A DNA stretch of 64,000 bases from an uncultured Pseudomonadota bacterium (GTDB taxonomy: Bacteria > Pseudomonadota > Gammaproteobacteria > Burkholderiales > SG8-39): the NCBI GenBank assembly GCA_903834835.1, contig CAILKO010000049.1, positions 124,001 to 188,000 of the forward strand, written 5' to 3'. A model generated the notes under the pieces. It was not told the DNA's origin, ran no database searches, and saw only the letters and a list, made by a program, of their open reading frames with translations. A program made the translations under genes and the position numbers. This document shows, piece by piece, positions 8,068 through 16,752 of this stretch; position 1 is the first letter of the stretch; every line of letters starts with the position of its first letter.

Positions 8068-9063
8068 ATGCAGAACCTTCGCGTCGTACTCGCGAGCCGG
8101 CCGCAGGGTCCTGCGGCCGTTGAGAACTTTCGCCTTGAATCCGCTCCGATGCCCGTGCCTCGCGAGGGCGAGGCGCTGGTACGCAATCTGTGGCTTACGC
8201 TCGATCCTTACATGCGCGGGCGCATGAGCGATGCGAAGAGTTATGTGGCTGGCGTCGGGCTGGGCGAAGTGATGGTCGGGCAGACCGTGGGAGAGGTGCT
8301 GGAGTCGCGTGATCCGGGCCTGCACCCGGGCGACAAGGTCGTGACCTCGCTCGGCTGGCAACTCCATGGGGTCGACCGTGCTGCGGCGCTTGAGCGCATC
8401 GAGCCCGGGGGTGTGCCGCTCTCGTACTATCTCGGCGTGCTCGGCATGCCGGGCTACACCGCCTACTTCGGATTGAAGGATGTGGGCCAGCCGAAACCGG
8501 GAGAGACGGTGGTCGTATCGGCTGCCTCGGGCGCGGTCGGCAGCATCGTCGGTCAGCTGGCGAAGATCTGGGGCTGTCGCGTGGTCGGTATCGCGGGCGG
8601 AAAGGCAAAGTGTGACTACGTGGTGAACGAGCTCGGTTTCGATGCATGCGTGGACTACAAGGCAGGCAATCTGTACCGGGATCTGAAGGCGGCCTGCCCG
8701 GACGGCGTCGACGTGAATTTCGAGAACGTCGCGGGTATCGTGCTCGATACGCTGTTGCGTCTGATGAACCGGAATTCCCGCATCGTTCTATGCGGACTTG
8801 TTTCCGACTACAGCGCGACCGAGCCTTACGGCTACAAGATGATTCGCTCGGTGCTGATCAACCGCATCACGCTGCGCGGCATTATCGTGTTCGACTGGCA
8901 TGCACGCTATGGCGAGGCCCTGCATGCGCTCTCCGGCTATCTGAAGGAGGGCAGGATCCGGTATCGGGAGTCTGTTCTTGACGGGCTGGACCAGGCGCCG
9001 CGCGGGCTCGTGGAACTTCTTGCGGGCGGCAATTTCGGCAAGCAACTCGTGCGGCTCGCCTGA
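8068..9063 (+). CDS. NADP-dependent medium-chain oxidoreductase (CurA/PTGR-like)
   Basis: 331 residues of the zinc-free medium-chain dehydrogenase family that includes curcumin reductase CurA and prostaglandin/leukotriene reductases. Landmarks: N-terminal LTLDPYMRGRM, LGMPGYTAYFGL, the nucleotide loop SAASGAVGSIVGQLAK near residue 155, and GYKMIRS..INRITLRGIIVFDW in the C-terminal half. These enzymes reduce the C=C bond of enones with NADPH. The ATG at 8068 has AGGGAG at 8055-8060; the open frame upstream is antisense to the MBL gene. Repeat copy 2 is just upstream. Confidence 0.92.
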   Translation: MQNLRVVLASRPQGPAAVENFRLESAPMPVPREGEALVRNLWLTLDPYMRGRMSDAKSYVAGVGLGEVMVGQTVGEVLESRDPGLHPGDKVVTSLGWQLHGVDRAAALERIEPGGVPLSYYLGVLGMPGYTAYFGLKDVGQPKPGETVVVSAASGAVGSIVGQLAKIWGCRVVGIAGGKAKCDYVVNELGFDACVDYKAGNLYRDLKAACPDGVDVNFENVAGIVLDTLLRLMNRNSRIVLCGLVSDYSATEPYGYKMIRSVLINRITLRGIIVFDWHARYGEALHALSGYLKEGRIRYRESVLDGLDQAPRGLVELLAGGNFGKQLVRLA

Positions 9064-9223
9064 GCCGGACGCCTCGGTGGCACGATACATGCTCTGTTGT
9101 CCAATATCGGAGCGTGGTCCTGTGCGGTGCCTGGCCAGTGGTGGCCGGATCAGTACGGGAGCGTCCGCCGGACGACAGGTAAAGGCCTATGATGCAGGGT
9201 ATGACACAAGCAAGCGAAAGCCG

Positions 9224-10153
9224 ATGAGCGGTTACCCGGCACCAGGGCGCAGCGCGCACGGATGGCGCGGGTCGCTTGGGGGCAGGGGGCTGCGCACTGC
9301 GGCCGGGGTGCTGTTCCTGTGCACCGTGCTGGGTGGCTGCGCGTCCAGTCCGCACAACGATCGGGCGCAGCTCGCTGCGCCGCTGGCGGTTAGCAAGGTC
9401 TATTCGAGCGCGAATCTGCAGATGATGCTCGCGGTCTCGCAGAACGCGCCTTCCTGCGACGAGCTTGAATGCCTGCTGCGCGCCGAATTCAATCAGCGTG
9501 TGGCGCAGGCTGGCGCACGGCTTAGCGAGGCCGCCTATCGCAACTACCCGGATCTTGCAGCGCGCGTGCCTGCCTTTGAGTTCCTCGTGGCGGACAAGGC
9601 CGACGCCGGGACCGCCTCATCGGCCGCTGGGGAAATCGTCGTGCTTCGGCCGGTCGGCGCGCTCACCCTGTCCGACGAGGCACTCGCATTTGTACTTGCG
9701 CGGGAGATGGGCCATGTGATCGGCCAGCACCACGAGGAAAACACGGGCTTCAGCCTGATCACGTCCGTCCTGACCACGATTCTGGCGCCGGCGATCAATG
9801 TCGCAAAGCTGCTTGCCAGCGTGACCTCCGGCACCAGCGCAGTCGGCGCTTCCGCCGCCCTCACGGCGGGCTCGTTCGCCGGGTCCCGGATGCTGATCGA
9901 ATCCTACCGGCCGCGCCAGCGCGAGGAAGCCGACGAAATCGCGCTCGCACTGGTGCGCGAGTTGGGTTACATGCCAGGGAAAGTGCTTGCCGGATTCTCA
10001 GGCGCAGCGACACCAGACTCACCAATACGCTGGGTGCGGGACCTGCGTGCCACGATCGACCAGCTACGTACGCAGGTCGAGGCCGCGGAAACCGACGCGT
10101 CTTCTGAGTCCGGGCATCATGTTGCGCGGCTCTCGGGACCTGCTGCTGATTGA
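9224..10153 (+). CDS. M48-like lipoprotein with altered zinc motif
   Basis: 309 residues. The N-terminus has a hydrophobic segment ending in a lipobox (LGGC-ASS near residue 40), so an outer- or inner-membrane lipoprotein is predicted. The central part matches M48 peptidases of the LoiP/BepA type, but the HExxH motif reads REMGH (LAREMGHVIGQHH near residues 161-174): the first zinc-binding His is Arg. The distal acidic ligand region (REEADEIAL) is present, preceded by an Ala/Gly-rich hydrophobic segment. It may be a chaperone-like pseudopeptidase. It lies 160 bp after the CurA-type gene on the same strand. The start is the first ATG in this frame after a stop-rich leader. Confidence 0.8.
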   Translation: MSGYPAPGRSAHGWRGSLGGRGLRTAAGVLFLCTVLGGCASSPHNDRAQLAAPLAVSKVYSSANLQMMLAVSQNAPSCDELECLLRAEFNQRVAQAGARLSEAAYRNYPDLAARVPAFEFLVADKADAGTASSAAGEIVVLRPVGALTLSDEALAFVLAREMGHVIGQHHEENTGFSLITSVLTTILAPAINVAKLLASVTSGTSAVGASAALTAGSFAGSRMLIESYRPRQREEADEIALALVRELGYMPGKVLAGFSGAATPDSPIRWVRDLRATIDQLRTQVEAAETDASSESGHHVARLSGPAAD

Positions 10154-10164
10154 TCTGATCGCGC

Positions 10165-10192
10165 GCTGAATCAGGCGCTCGCCTGATTCAGC
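10165..10192. terminator. Perfect 13-bp inverted repeat between convergent genes
   Basis: Arms 10165-10177 (GCTGAATCAGGCG) and 10180-10192 with a 2-bp centre. It starts 11 bp after the stop of the M48-like gene and covers the stop codon and last codons of the convergent aldo/keto reductase. No U-tract follows on either strand, so use as a bidirectional terminator is plausible but not proven. Confidence 0.45.
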
Positions 10193-11118
10193 TGCTCCAT
10201 TGCGCCCGCATCCAGAACGAGTTCGGCCGCAGCGGTAAGTTCCGCGAGTTGATCCAGGGATGTCGCGCTGGCGATCGGTGCGGTGATGCCCGGGCGCGCC
10301 ATCAGCCAGGCGAGCGCAACCGTTGCGGGCCGGACCTTGGAGCGCGCGCCGACATCATCCAGTGCCGCCAGAATGCGACCGCCCCGATCGGTAAGGTAGG
10401 CCTTCATGCGTGCGCCGCGCGGGCTCTTGGAGAAATCCGCTTCGGAACGGTACTTGCCGGACAGAAAGCCGCTCGCGAGGCCGTAGTAACAGATCACCCC
10501 GAGGCCGTGCTCCTGGCATAGCGCGAGGTAGTCGGTTTCGAACTTCGTGCGGTCGTGCAGGTTGTACTCGGGCTGCAGCGTCTGATAGGCCGGCAGTCCG
10601 TGCTGATTTGCGATCGTCAGCGCCTCACGCAGGCGCTCGGCGCTGAGCTGGGACGCACCGATCGCGCGCACCTTGCCAGATTTGACGAGTTCGGCGTAGG
10701 CCTCCAGCGTTTCGAGTTGGGGGGTCTCGAGATCGTCCACATGCGATTGGTAGAGATCGATGTGGTCGGTCTGCAGCCGCCGAAGCGATTCGTCCACGGC
10801 CGCGTAAATGCGGGCCTTGGCAAGGCCCTTCTTTCCGGGACCCATCTCGATGCCCACCTTGGTCGCGATCAGCACCTGGCTGCGGTTGCCGCGAGCCTTC
10901 ATCCACCTTCCGATCAGCGTCTCCGATTCGCCGCCCGTATTGCCGGGTACCCAGCGGCTGTAGACGTCTGCGGTATCGATCAGGTTACCGCCCGCGCCGA
11001 CAAAGCCGTCGAGCACGCGGAACGATGCTGTCTCGTCCAGAGTCCATCCGAACACGTTGCCGCCCAATACCAGCGGTGCGATGTCGAAACCTGTGCTGCC
11101 GAGCTTGCGCTTCTTCAT
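10171..11118 (-). CDS. Aldo/keto reductase
   Basis: 315 residues, complete. The TIM-barrel reductase motifs are present: LGSTGFDIAPLVLGGN at the start, the catalytic Asp and Tyr in NLIDTADVYSRW near residues 46-56, Lys in VLIATKVG near 88, His in LYQSHVDD near 122, and the NADPH-binding IASATSLDQL near the end. It belongs to the bacterial group often annotated as YajO/Tas-like; the substrate is unknown. It is monocistronic, with the M48-like gene convergent and a small CxxC protein divergent. Repeat copy 3 lies about 75 bp upstream of its start. Confidence 0.93.
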   Translation of the reverse strand: MKKRKLGSTGFDIAPLVLGGNVFGWTLDETASFRVLDGFVGAGGNLIDTADVYSRWVPGNTGGESETLIGRWMKARGNRSQVLIATKVGIEMGPGKKGLAKARIYAAVDESLRRLQTDHIDLYQSHVDDLETPQLETLEAYAELVKSGKVRAIGASQLSAERLREALTIANQHGLPAYQTLQPEYNLHDRTKFETDYLALCQEHGLGVICYYGLASGFLSGKYRSEADFSKSPRGARMKAYLTDRGGRILAALDDVGARSKVRPATVALAWLMARPGITAPIASATSLDQLAELTAAAELVLDAGAMEQLNQASA

Positions 11119-11190
11119 GCCTGTCTCCTTGTCCGGCCGAACTTAGCACAGCAGCGGGGACCGGCTGCAATGCTATTCCGACGCGAATTT

Positions 11191-11212
11191 ATAGTAACAA
11201 ATACGTTACTAT
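11191..11212. repeat. Palindromic repeat copy 3
   Basis: ATAGTAAC, spacer AAATAC, GTTACTAT; perfect 8-bp arms. Located in the divergent gap between the aldo/keto reductase (start 11118, minus) and the small CxxC protein (start 11285, plus). The surroundings are AT-rich for this genome. Arms do not extend beyond the core. Confidence 0.9.
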
Positions 11213-11284
11213 TTATGGGTAATTTTGCCGCTTTTCCCCTCAAGGCGGCACAGCAGGTCACAAAACGGTGTAGGCTTTGGATAA

Positions 11285-11542
11285 ATGGCGAATCTGAACC
11301 CGCTTCGATTCTGCAGCAGCTGCAAGACGGCCAAGCTGCGCGCGACGTTCCGCTCGATGCCGGGCACCGGCCCGCGCCGGGAAATGTGTGCGGAGTGCTT
11401 CGAGAAGACGCCGCTCGGTGCGGCGTCCGCCTGGGAGAATGCACGCAGCGGTTCAGGAAGGAAGGCTGCTTCCAAGCCGACCAAGCCGACCAAGCCGACT
11501 GCTGCAACGCGCGCAGGATCCGCGCGGCGCGGATCGCGCTGA
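11285..11542 (+). CDS. Small protein with two CxxC motifs (putative zinc ribbon)
   Basis: 85 residues. CSSC at residues 10-13 and CAEC at 35-38 form a spaced pair of CxxC motifs as in a zinc ribbon. The C-terminal half is Lys/Ala/Pro/Arg-rich and contains three tandem copies of a 9-bp unit (11474-11500, KPT repeats), suggesting a disordered, nucleic-acid-friendly tail. The start has no strong ribosome binding site. I do not recognise a named family. It could be a small regulatory or RNA-binding protein. It ends 10 bp from the convergent RidA gene. Confidence 0.55.
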   Translation: MANLNPLRFCSSCKTAKLRATFRSMPGTGPRREMCAECFEKTPLGAASAWENARSGSGRKAASKPTKPTKPTAATRAGSARRGSR

Positions 11543-11552
11543 GCCTTCGCAT

Positions 11553-11951
11553 TCAGCCGACTACGGCGATCGCTTCCACTTCGATGAGCAGGCCGTCTGC
11601 CGCGAGGGCCTGGACCCCGATCAGCGTGCTCGCGGGCGGCTGCTCGCGTGAAACGAAGAGATTGCGCACCTCCACGATCGCCTGACGGTCGGCGGGCTTA
11701 TAGTTCACGACGTAGACATTGAGCTTGACGACGTCCTCGAACCGCGCGCCTGCGGCTTCGAGCGCGATCTTCAGATTTTCGAAGGTCTTGCGCGTCTGCG
11801 CGCGGAGGTCGCCCTGGCCGACGATCTGCAGGTTCGTGTCGAACGCGACCTGGCCGGCGACAAAGACGAGTTTTCCACCGTCCGCGCAGACCACGTTGGT
11901 ATAGCCACCGGGATTCGCAAGTCCGGCGGGATTGAGAAACTGTTTGGCCAT
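11553..11951 (-). CDS. RidA family protein
   Basis: 132 residues, the standard length of the RidA/YjgF/UK114 family, which deaminates reactive enamine/imine intermediates or has drifted to other roles. Motifs: VFVAGQVAFD near residue 33, TRKTFENLKIALEAAGA near 57, and a C-terminal EVEAIAVV. The Arg that binds carboxylate in true RidA (usually in an R..P..STL context) is replaced here by EQPPASTLIGV, so it may belong to one of the Rid subfamilies without deaminase activity. It follows korB by 26 bp and is probably the last gene of the kor operon. Confidence 0.9.
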   Translation of the reverse strand: MAKQFLNPAGLANPGGYTNVVCADGGKLVFVAGQVAFDTNLQIVGQGDLRAQTRKTFENLKIALEAAGARFEDVVKLNVYVVNYKPADRQAIVEVRNLFVSREQPPASTLIGVQALAADGLLIEVEAIAVVG

Positions 11952-11977
11952 AGTTGACGTATCCGGACTGCGCTCGC

Positions 11978-13033
11978 TCAGCGCAGGCTGTCGTTGAATT
12001 TCGCGAGTGCCGCGCCGCCCGGGCACAGCTGCTTCGCACCGAGCCGGTTCAGCGGCGTGATGACCGTGTTCAGGTGCGCATGCATGTCGCTCGCCTCCGG
12101 ATCGACATAGAGCAGACCGGTCAGTACCTCACCGTGCCGCGCGGCCTCCGCGAGCGCGGTCAGCGCGCTGACACGATCGGTCGGTTCATACTCCGGCGCG
12201 AGCTTGCGAAGTTTGAGCACGGAGCCGTCGTGCTGAGGAACCTCGACCACTTCGCCCGCCGGGTAGTCGATGTTGATCGCATCGCGGCTCGGCCAGAAGT
12301 CGAGCCGGTTCACCGCCTCGTTGTGGGCGCGCACATAGTCGTAGCTCTTGGTCGAGCCCGTGTGGTTGTTGAACGCGACGCAGGGGCTGACTACGTCGAT
12401 GAACGCCGCGCCGCGATGCGCAATCGCCGCCTCGGCCAGGGGAACGAGCTGGGCCTTGTCGCCCGAGAAACTGCGCGCGGCGAAGCTCGCGCCCATCATG
12501 ATCGCGAGCGATACGGTGTCGATCGGCGTGTCCGGGTTGACCACGCCGCGCTTGGATTTGCTGCCCTGGTCCGCCGTTGCGGAAAACTGGCCTTTGGTGA
12601 GACCGTAGACGCCGTTGTTTTCCAGGATGTAGGTCATGTTCACGCCGCGCCGCATCACGTGGGCGAACTGGCCGAGACCGATCGATGCGGAGTCGCCGTC
12701 ACCGGATACGCCGAGATAGATGAGGTCGCGATTTGCCAGGTTCGCGCCGGTGAGCACCGAGGGCATCCGGCCGTGAACCGTATTGAAGCCGTGCGAATTC
12801 CCGAGGAAGTAGTCCGGCGTCTTGGACGAGCAGCCGATTCCCGATAGTTTCGCCACCCGGTGCGGCTCGATGTCGAGCTGCCAGAATGCCTGGATCAGGG
12901 CGGCGGAGATCGAATCGTGGCCGCAGCCCGCGCACAGCGTGCTGACCTTGCCTTCGTAGTCGCGCCGCGTATAGCCCAGCTTGTTCTTGGGCAGCGTCGG
13001 ATGGTGCAGTTTCGGTTTTGCGATATAGGTCAT
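11978..13033 (-). CDS. korB: 2-oxoacid:ferredoxin oxidoreductase, beta subunit (probably 2-oxoglutarate)
   Basis: 351 residues. This subunit binds thiamine diphosphate and a [4Fe-4S] cluster: LCAGCGHDS near residue 33, GIGCSSK near 64, the TPP motif GVSGDGDSASIGLGQ near 105, and a later Cys in VSPCVAFNNH. With KorA it oxidatively decarboxylates a 2-oxoacid to acyl-CoA, reducing ferredoxin. The VSPC and NHTGSTKSYD segments fit the 2-oxoglutarate-type group. The ATG at 13033 is preceded by GGAAGGAGA, which decides the start over the upstream in-frame codons. It lies 45 bp downstream of korA. Confidence 0.92.
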   Translation of the reverse strand: MTYIAKPKLHHPTLPKNKLGYTRRDYEGKVSTLCAGCGHDSISAALIQAFWQLDIEPHRVAKLSGIGCSSKTPDYFLGNSHGFNTVHGRMPSVLTGANLANRDLIYLGVSGDGDSASIGLGQFAHVMRRGVNMTYILENNGVYGLTKGQFSATADQGSKSKRGVVNPDTPIDTVSLAIMMGASFAARSFSGDKAQLVPLAEAAIAHRGAAFIDVVSPCVAFNNHTGSTKSYDYVRAHNEAVNRLDFWPSRDAINIDYPAGEVVEVPQHDGSVLKLRKLAPEYEPTDRVSALTALAEAARHGEVLTGLLYVDPEASDMHAHLNTVITPLNRLGAKQLCPGGAALAKFNDSLR

Positions 13034-13078
13034 CGGGCATCTCCTTCCGTGCGGGCGCCGCAGCACCCATAGTGCTTT

Positions 13079-14920
13079 CTAGGCTGCCTTGTCTTTCTTT
13101 ACCTTGCGCGGGCTCATCGCGGCAGCCACCTGTGCGATCTCGCTCGTGATGAAGCGCGCCGTGATCGGCGTGCCGTCATAGTGCAGGATCGAAATCAGGT
13201 TCCCTGGATTGATGCCGCCATCGGTGACGAGCAGCGTCTTCAACTGCGCGTCGCGGTTCTGCTCGATCACGAAGACTTCGCTGTGGGCAGCGACGAAATC
13301 GGCCACCTCGTCGGGAAACGGAAATGCGCGCACCCGCATTGCATCGACAGGTATGCCCTGGGCGGCGAGCCCTTCAAGTGCCTCGTCCATCGCAGGACTC
13401 GTCGACCCGTAATAGATGCAGCCGAAGCGCGCCTTGCGCTTTGCCTTGATGAGCACGGGTCGGGGTACCAGCGATTTTGCCGTTTCGAACTTCTTCAGCA
13501 GGCGCTGCACGTTGTAGATGTAATCCGGCCCCGCCTCGGAATACTGGGCATAGGGATTGCGCGTCGTGCCGCGCGTGAAATAGGCGCCCTTGGTCGGGTG
13601 AGTGGCCGGGTAGGTCCGGTAGGGAATGCCGTCTCCGTCCACGTCCAGGTAGCGGCCGAAATCGCGGCCTGCATCGAGCATTTCGGCCGTCATGACCTTG
13701 CCGCGATCATATTGGCGCGTGTCGTCCCATTCGAGCGGCTTGCACAGACGCTGGTTCATGCCGATGTCCAGATCGGTCATCACGAATACCGGGGTCTGCA
13801 GGCGGTCGGCAAGGTCGAGCGCCTGGGCGGCGAATTCGAAGCACTCGCGCGGATCCTCGGGAAAGAGCAGCACATGCTTCGTATCGCCATGAGACGCGTA
13901 GGCGCAGGCGATCAGATCGGCCTGCTGGGTGCGCGTCGGCATGCCGGTCGAGGGGCCGCCGCGCTGCACGTTGATGATCGTGACCGGTATCTCCGCGAAG
14001 TAGGCGAGGCCGATGAATTCGCTCATCAGCGATATGCCCGGTCCGGAGGTGGAGGTGAACGCGCGCGCCCCGTTCCAGCCTGCGCCGGTCACGATCCCGA
14101 TCGAGGCGAGCTCGTCCTCGGCCTGGATGATGGCGTAGTTGTTGGCGCCCGTCTCGGGATCGACACGGTATTTCTTGCAGTAGGCCTGGAAGGCCTCGGC
14201 GAGCGAGGATGAAGGCGTGATCGGATACCAGGCGCAGACCGTGGCGCCGCCGTAAACGCAGCCTAGCGCGGCGGCGGCGTTGCCTTCGAGCAGTATCTTG
14301 TCTCCCACCGCATCTGCGCGCCTGGCCTTGAGCCCGGTCGCACCGGCGAGTTCGCTGCGTGCGTAGTCCAGGCCCATCTGAAGCGCATTCAGGTTCGGCT
14401 TGAGCAGGCGTTCCTTTCCCTTGTACTGCTCGGCGATCAGCGCGGCGATCGCATCGGGGTCCATGCCCAGCATTCCTGCCAGAGCACCGACGTAGATGAT
14501 GTTCTTGAACAGCTGCCGCTCGCGCGCGTCGGTGTAGGTCCGGTTGCACATTTCGGTGAGCGGCATGCCGATCACGTTGATGTCCTCGCGGAATTTCGAC
14601 GAGGGCATCGGCTTGCTGCTGTCGTAGAAGAGATATCCGCCGGGCTCGATCTCCGTCACATCCTGATTCCAGGTCTGGGGATTCATCGCAACCATCATGT
14701 CGCACCCCCCGCGCCGCCCGAGCCAGCCGCGCTCGGTCACGCGGACTTCGTACCAGGTCGGCAGCCCCTGGATGTTCGAGGGGAAGATATTGCGCGGCGA
14801 GACCGGGATGCCCATACGCAGAAAGCTCTTGGCGAACAGTTCGTTGGCCGAAGCCGAACCGGACCCGTTCACGTTAGCGAACTTGATGACGAAGTCGTTT
14901 ACCGCCTCGATTCTCGGCAT
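13079..14920 (-). CDS. korA: 2-oxoacid:ferredoxin oxidoreductase, fused gamma-alpha subunit
   Basis: 613 residues. Residues about 1-190 are the gamma-type domain (NGSGSASANELFAKSF, then LGRRGGCDMMVAMN). The alpha pyrimidine-binding domain follows (WYPITPSSSLAEAF near residue 230, EDELASIGIVTGAGWNGARAFTSTSGPG, PSTGMPTRTQQADL), then domain II and the C-terminal part. The fused gamma-alpha arrangement is typical of two-subunit KorAB enzymes. The ATG at 14920 lies 4 bp after the stop of the upstream flavoprotein gene, so translation is probably coupled. Confidence 0.93.
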   Translation of the reverse strand: MPRIEAVNDFVIKFANVNGSGSASANELFAKSFLRMGIPVSPRNIFPSNIQGLPTWYEVRVTERGWLGRRGGCDMMVAMNPQTWNQDVTEIEPGGYLFYDSSKPMPSSKFREDINVIGMPLTEMCNRTYTDARERQLFKNIIYVGALAGMLGMDPDAIAALIAEQYKGKERLLKPNLNALQMGLDYARSELAGATGLKARRADAVGDKILLEGNAAAALGCVYGGATVCAWYPITPSSSLAEAFQAYCKKYRVDPETGANNYAIIQAEDELASIGIVTGAGWNGARAFTSTSGPGISLMSEFIGLAYFAEIPVTIINVQRGGPSTGMPTRTQQADLIACAYASHGDTKHVLLFPEDPRECFEFAAQALDLADRLQTPVFVMTDLDIGMNQRLCKPLEWDDTRQYDRGKVMTAEMLDAGRDFGRYLDVDGDGIPYRTYPATHPTKGAYFTRGTTRNPYAQYSEAGPDYIYNVQRLLKKFETAKSLVPRPVLIKAKRKARFGCIYYGSTSPAMDEALEGLAAQGIPVDAMRVRAFPFPDEVADFVAAHSEVFVIEQNRDAQLKTLLVTDGGINPGNLISILHYDGTPITARFITSEIAQVAAAMSPRKVKKDKAA

Positions 14921-14924
14921 GGTC

Positions 14925-16745
14925 TCAGGCCGCCTTCTTCTGGGGTGTACGGCATCCCGGACCGGCCTGGGTGAGCTCGATGAGCGACTTCTGCATGTCC
15001 CAGGCACCGGTCGGGCAACGTTCGGCGCACAGCCCGCAGTGCAGGCAGACATCCTCGTCCTTGGCCATGATGCGCGCGGTCTTCAGCGGACCGGACACGT
15101 AGAGCGCCTGCGTCGTGTTCGTCGCTGGAGCGGTCAGGCGGGTGCGAACTTCACTTTCCTCACCACCGGAAGTGAAACTGATGCAATCCATCGGGCAGAT
15201 GTCTACGCAGGCGTCGCACTCGATGCAGAGCTTTTCGGCGAACACCGTCTGGACGTCGCAATTCAGGCAGCGTTGCGCCTCCTTGAATCCCGTGGCCGGG
15301 TCGAAGCCGAGTTCGACCTCGACCTTGATGCTCTTCAGAGTCTGCTGCACGTCGCGCCACGGGACCTTGTAGCGTTCGTCAGGCGCTACCTCGTTGTCAT
15401 AACTCCATTCATGGATGCCCATTTTCTGGGAGAGGAGGTTGAAGAGCGGATCCGGGCGCACGGCGATATCTTCGCCCTGCAGATACTTGTCGATCGATAC
15501 CGCGGCGTCGTGGCCGTGCGCGACAGCCCAGATGATGTTCTTCGGTCCGAAGGCTGCGTCGCCGCCGAAAAATACGTTCGGGATCGAGGATTGCTTGGTG
15601 ACTTCGTTCAGCACGGGCAGGCCCCATTTGTCGAACGCGATGCCGGAGTCCTGCTCGATCCACGGAAAGGCATTTTCCTGACCGACTGCGATCAGCACGT
15701 CGTCGCATTCAATGTACTGCTCCGGCTCCCCCGTGGGGACCAGGTTGCGGCGGCCCTTGGCGTCATACTCGGCCTTCACCTTGTCGAAGCTCATGCCGAC
15801 GAGTTTCCCGTTCTCGATCCTGAACGCCTTCGGTACGAGGAAATTCAGGATCGGTATGCCCTCGTGCTGGGCGTCTTCCTTCTCCCACGGGCTCGCCTTC
15901 ATTTCCTCGAATCCCGAGCGCACGATGACCTTCACATCCTCGCCACCCAGCCGGCGCGAGGTGCGGCAGCAGTCCATCGCAGTGTTGCCACCGCCAAGCA
16001 CGATCACCCGGCGGCCGATTCTCTCCGTGTGGCCGAATGAAACCGAGGACAGCCAGTCGATGCCGATGTGGATGTTCTTCGCGCCTTCGGTGCGACCGGG
16101 TATGTCGAGGTCGCGCCCGCGGGGCGCGCCGGTGCCGACGAAGATCGCGTCATAGCCTTCGCCGAGCAGCTTCTTCATTGAGTCGATGCGCGTGCTGCCG
16201 CGGAACTCGACGCCGAGATCCATGATGTAGCCGACCTCCTCGTCGATTACTTCCATGGGCAAACGGAAACGCGGAATCTGCGACCAGATCATGCCACCGG
16301 CGCGGGGGTCCTGGTCGAATACGGTGACTGTGTAGCCGAGCGGCGCCAGATCGCGCGCGACGGTAAGAGAGGAGGGGCCCGCGCCGATGCAGGCGATCTT
16401 CCTGCCGTTCTTCCGGGCGGCGGGTTTCGGCATCATCGGTCGGACGTCGGACTTGTTGTCAGCGGCGACGCGTTTCAGGCGGCAGATGGCGACGGGCTCA
16501 GGCGTCGCGGCATTTTCCTCCTCGACACGGCCGCGCCGGCAGGCCGGCTCGCAGGGCCGGTCGCAGGTCCGGCCGAGTACGCCAGGGAAGACGTTCGACT
16601 TCCAGTTCACCATGTACGCATCGGAATACCTGCCCGCGGCGATCAGGCGGATGTACTCGGGTACGGGGGTGTGTGCCGGGCAGGCCCACTGGCAATCAAC
16701 GACTTTGTGGAAATAGTCTGGATTGCGGATATCTGTCGGTTGCAA
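14925..16745 (-). CDS. GltD-like NAD(P)H:ferredoxin-type flavoprotein with two [4Fe-4S] clusters
   Basis: 606 residues in three parts: an N-terminal Fe-S domain as in the glutamate synthase small subunit (CQWACPAHTPVPEYI, CDRPCEPACRRG), FAD and NAD(P) domains (CIGAGPSSLTVARDL near 117; VIVLGGGNTAMDCCRTSRRLGG near 245), and a C-terminal ferredoxin domain with CIECDACVDICP and CLHCGLCAERCP. As first gene of the kor operon it probably moves electrons between KorAB ferredoxin clusters and NAD(P). Related third proteins accompany KorAB in anaerobic aromatic degraders such as Thauera, from memory. The start is TTG. Confidence 0.9.
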   Translation of the reverse strand: MQPTDIRNPDYFHKVVDCQWACPAHTPVPEYIRLIAAGRYSDAYMVNWKSNVFPGVLGRTCDRPCEPACRRGRVEEENAATPEPVAICRLKRVAADNKSDVRPMMPKPAARKNGRKIACIGAGPSSLTVARDLAPLGYTVTVFDQDPRAGGMIWSQIPRFRLPMEVIDEEVGYIMDLGVEFRGSTRIDSMKKLLGEGYDAIFVGTGAPRGRDLDIPGRTEGAKNIHIGIDWLSSVSFGHTERIGRRVIVLGGGNTAMDCCRTSRRLGGEDVKVIVRSGFEEMKASPWEKEDAQHEGIPILNFLVPKAFRIENGKLVGMSFDKVKAEYDAKGRRNLVPTGEPEQYIECDDVLIAVGQENAFPWIEQDSGIAFDKWGLPVLNEVTKQSSIPNVFFGGDAAFGPKNIIWAVAHGHDAAVSIDKYLQGEDIAVRPDPLFNLLSQKMGIHEWSYDNEVAPDERYKVPWRDVQQTLKSIKVEVELGFDPATGFKEAQRCLNCDVQTVFAEKLCIECDACVDICPMDCISFTSGGEESEVRTRLTAPATNTTQALYVSGPLKTARIMAKDEDVCLHCGLCAERCPTGAWDMQKSLIELTQAGPGCRTPQKKAA

Positions 16746-16752
16746 GAGAACG

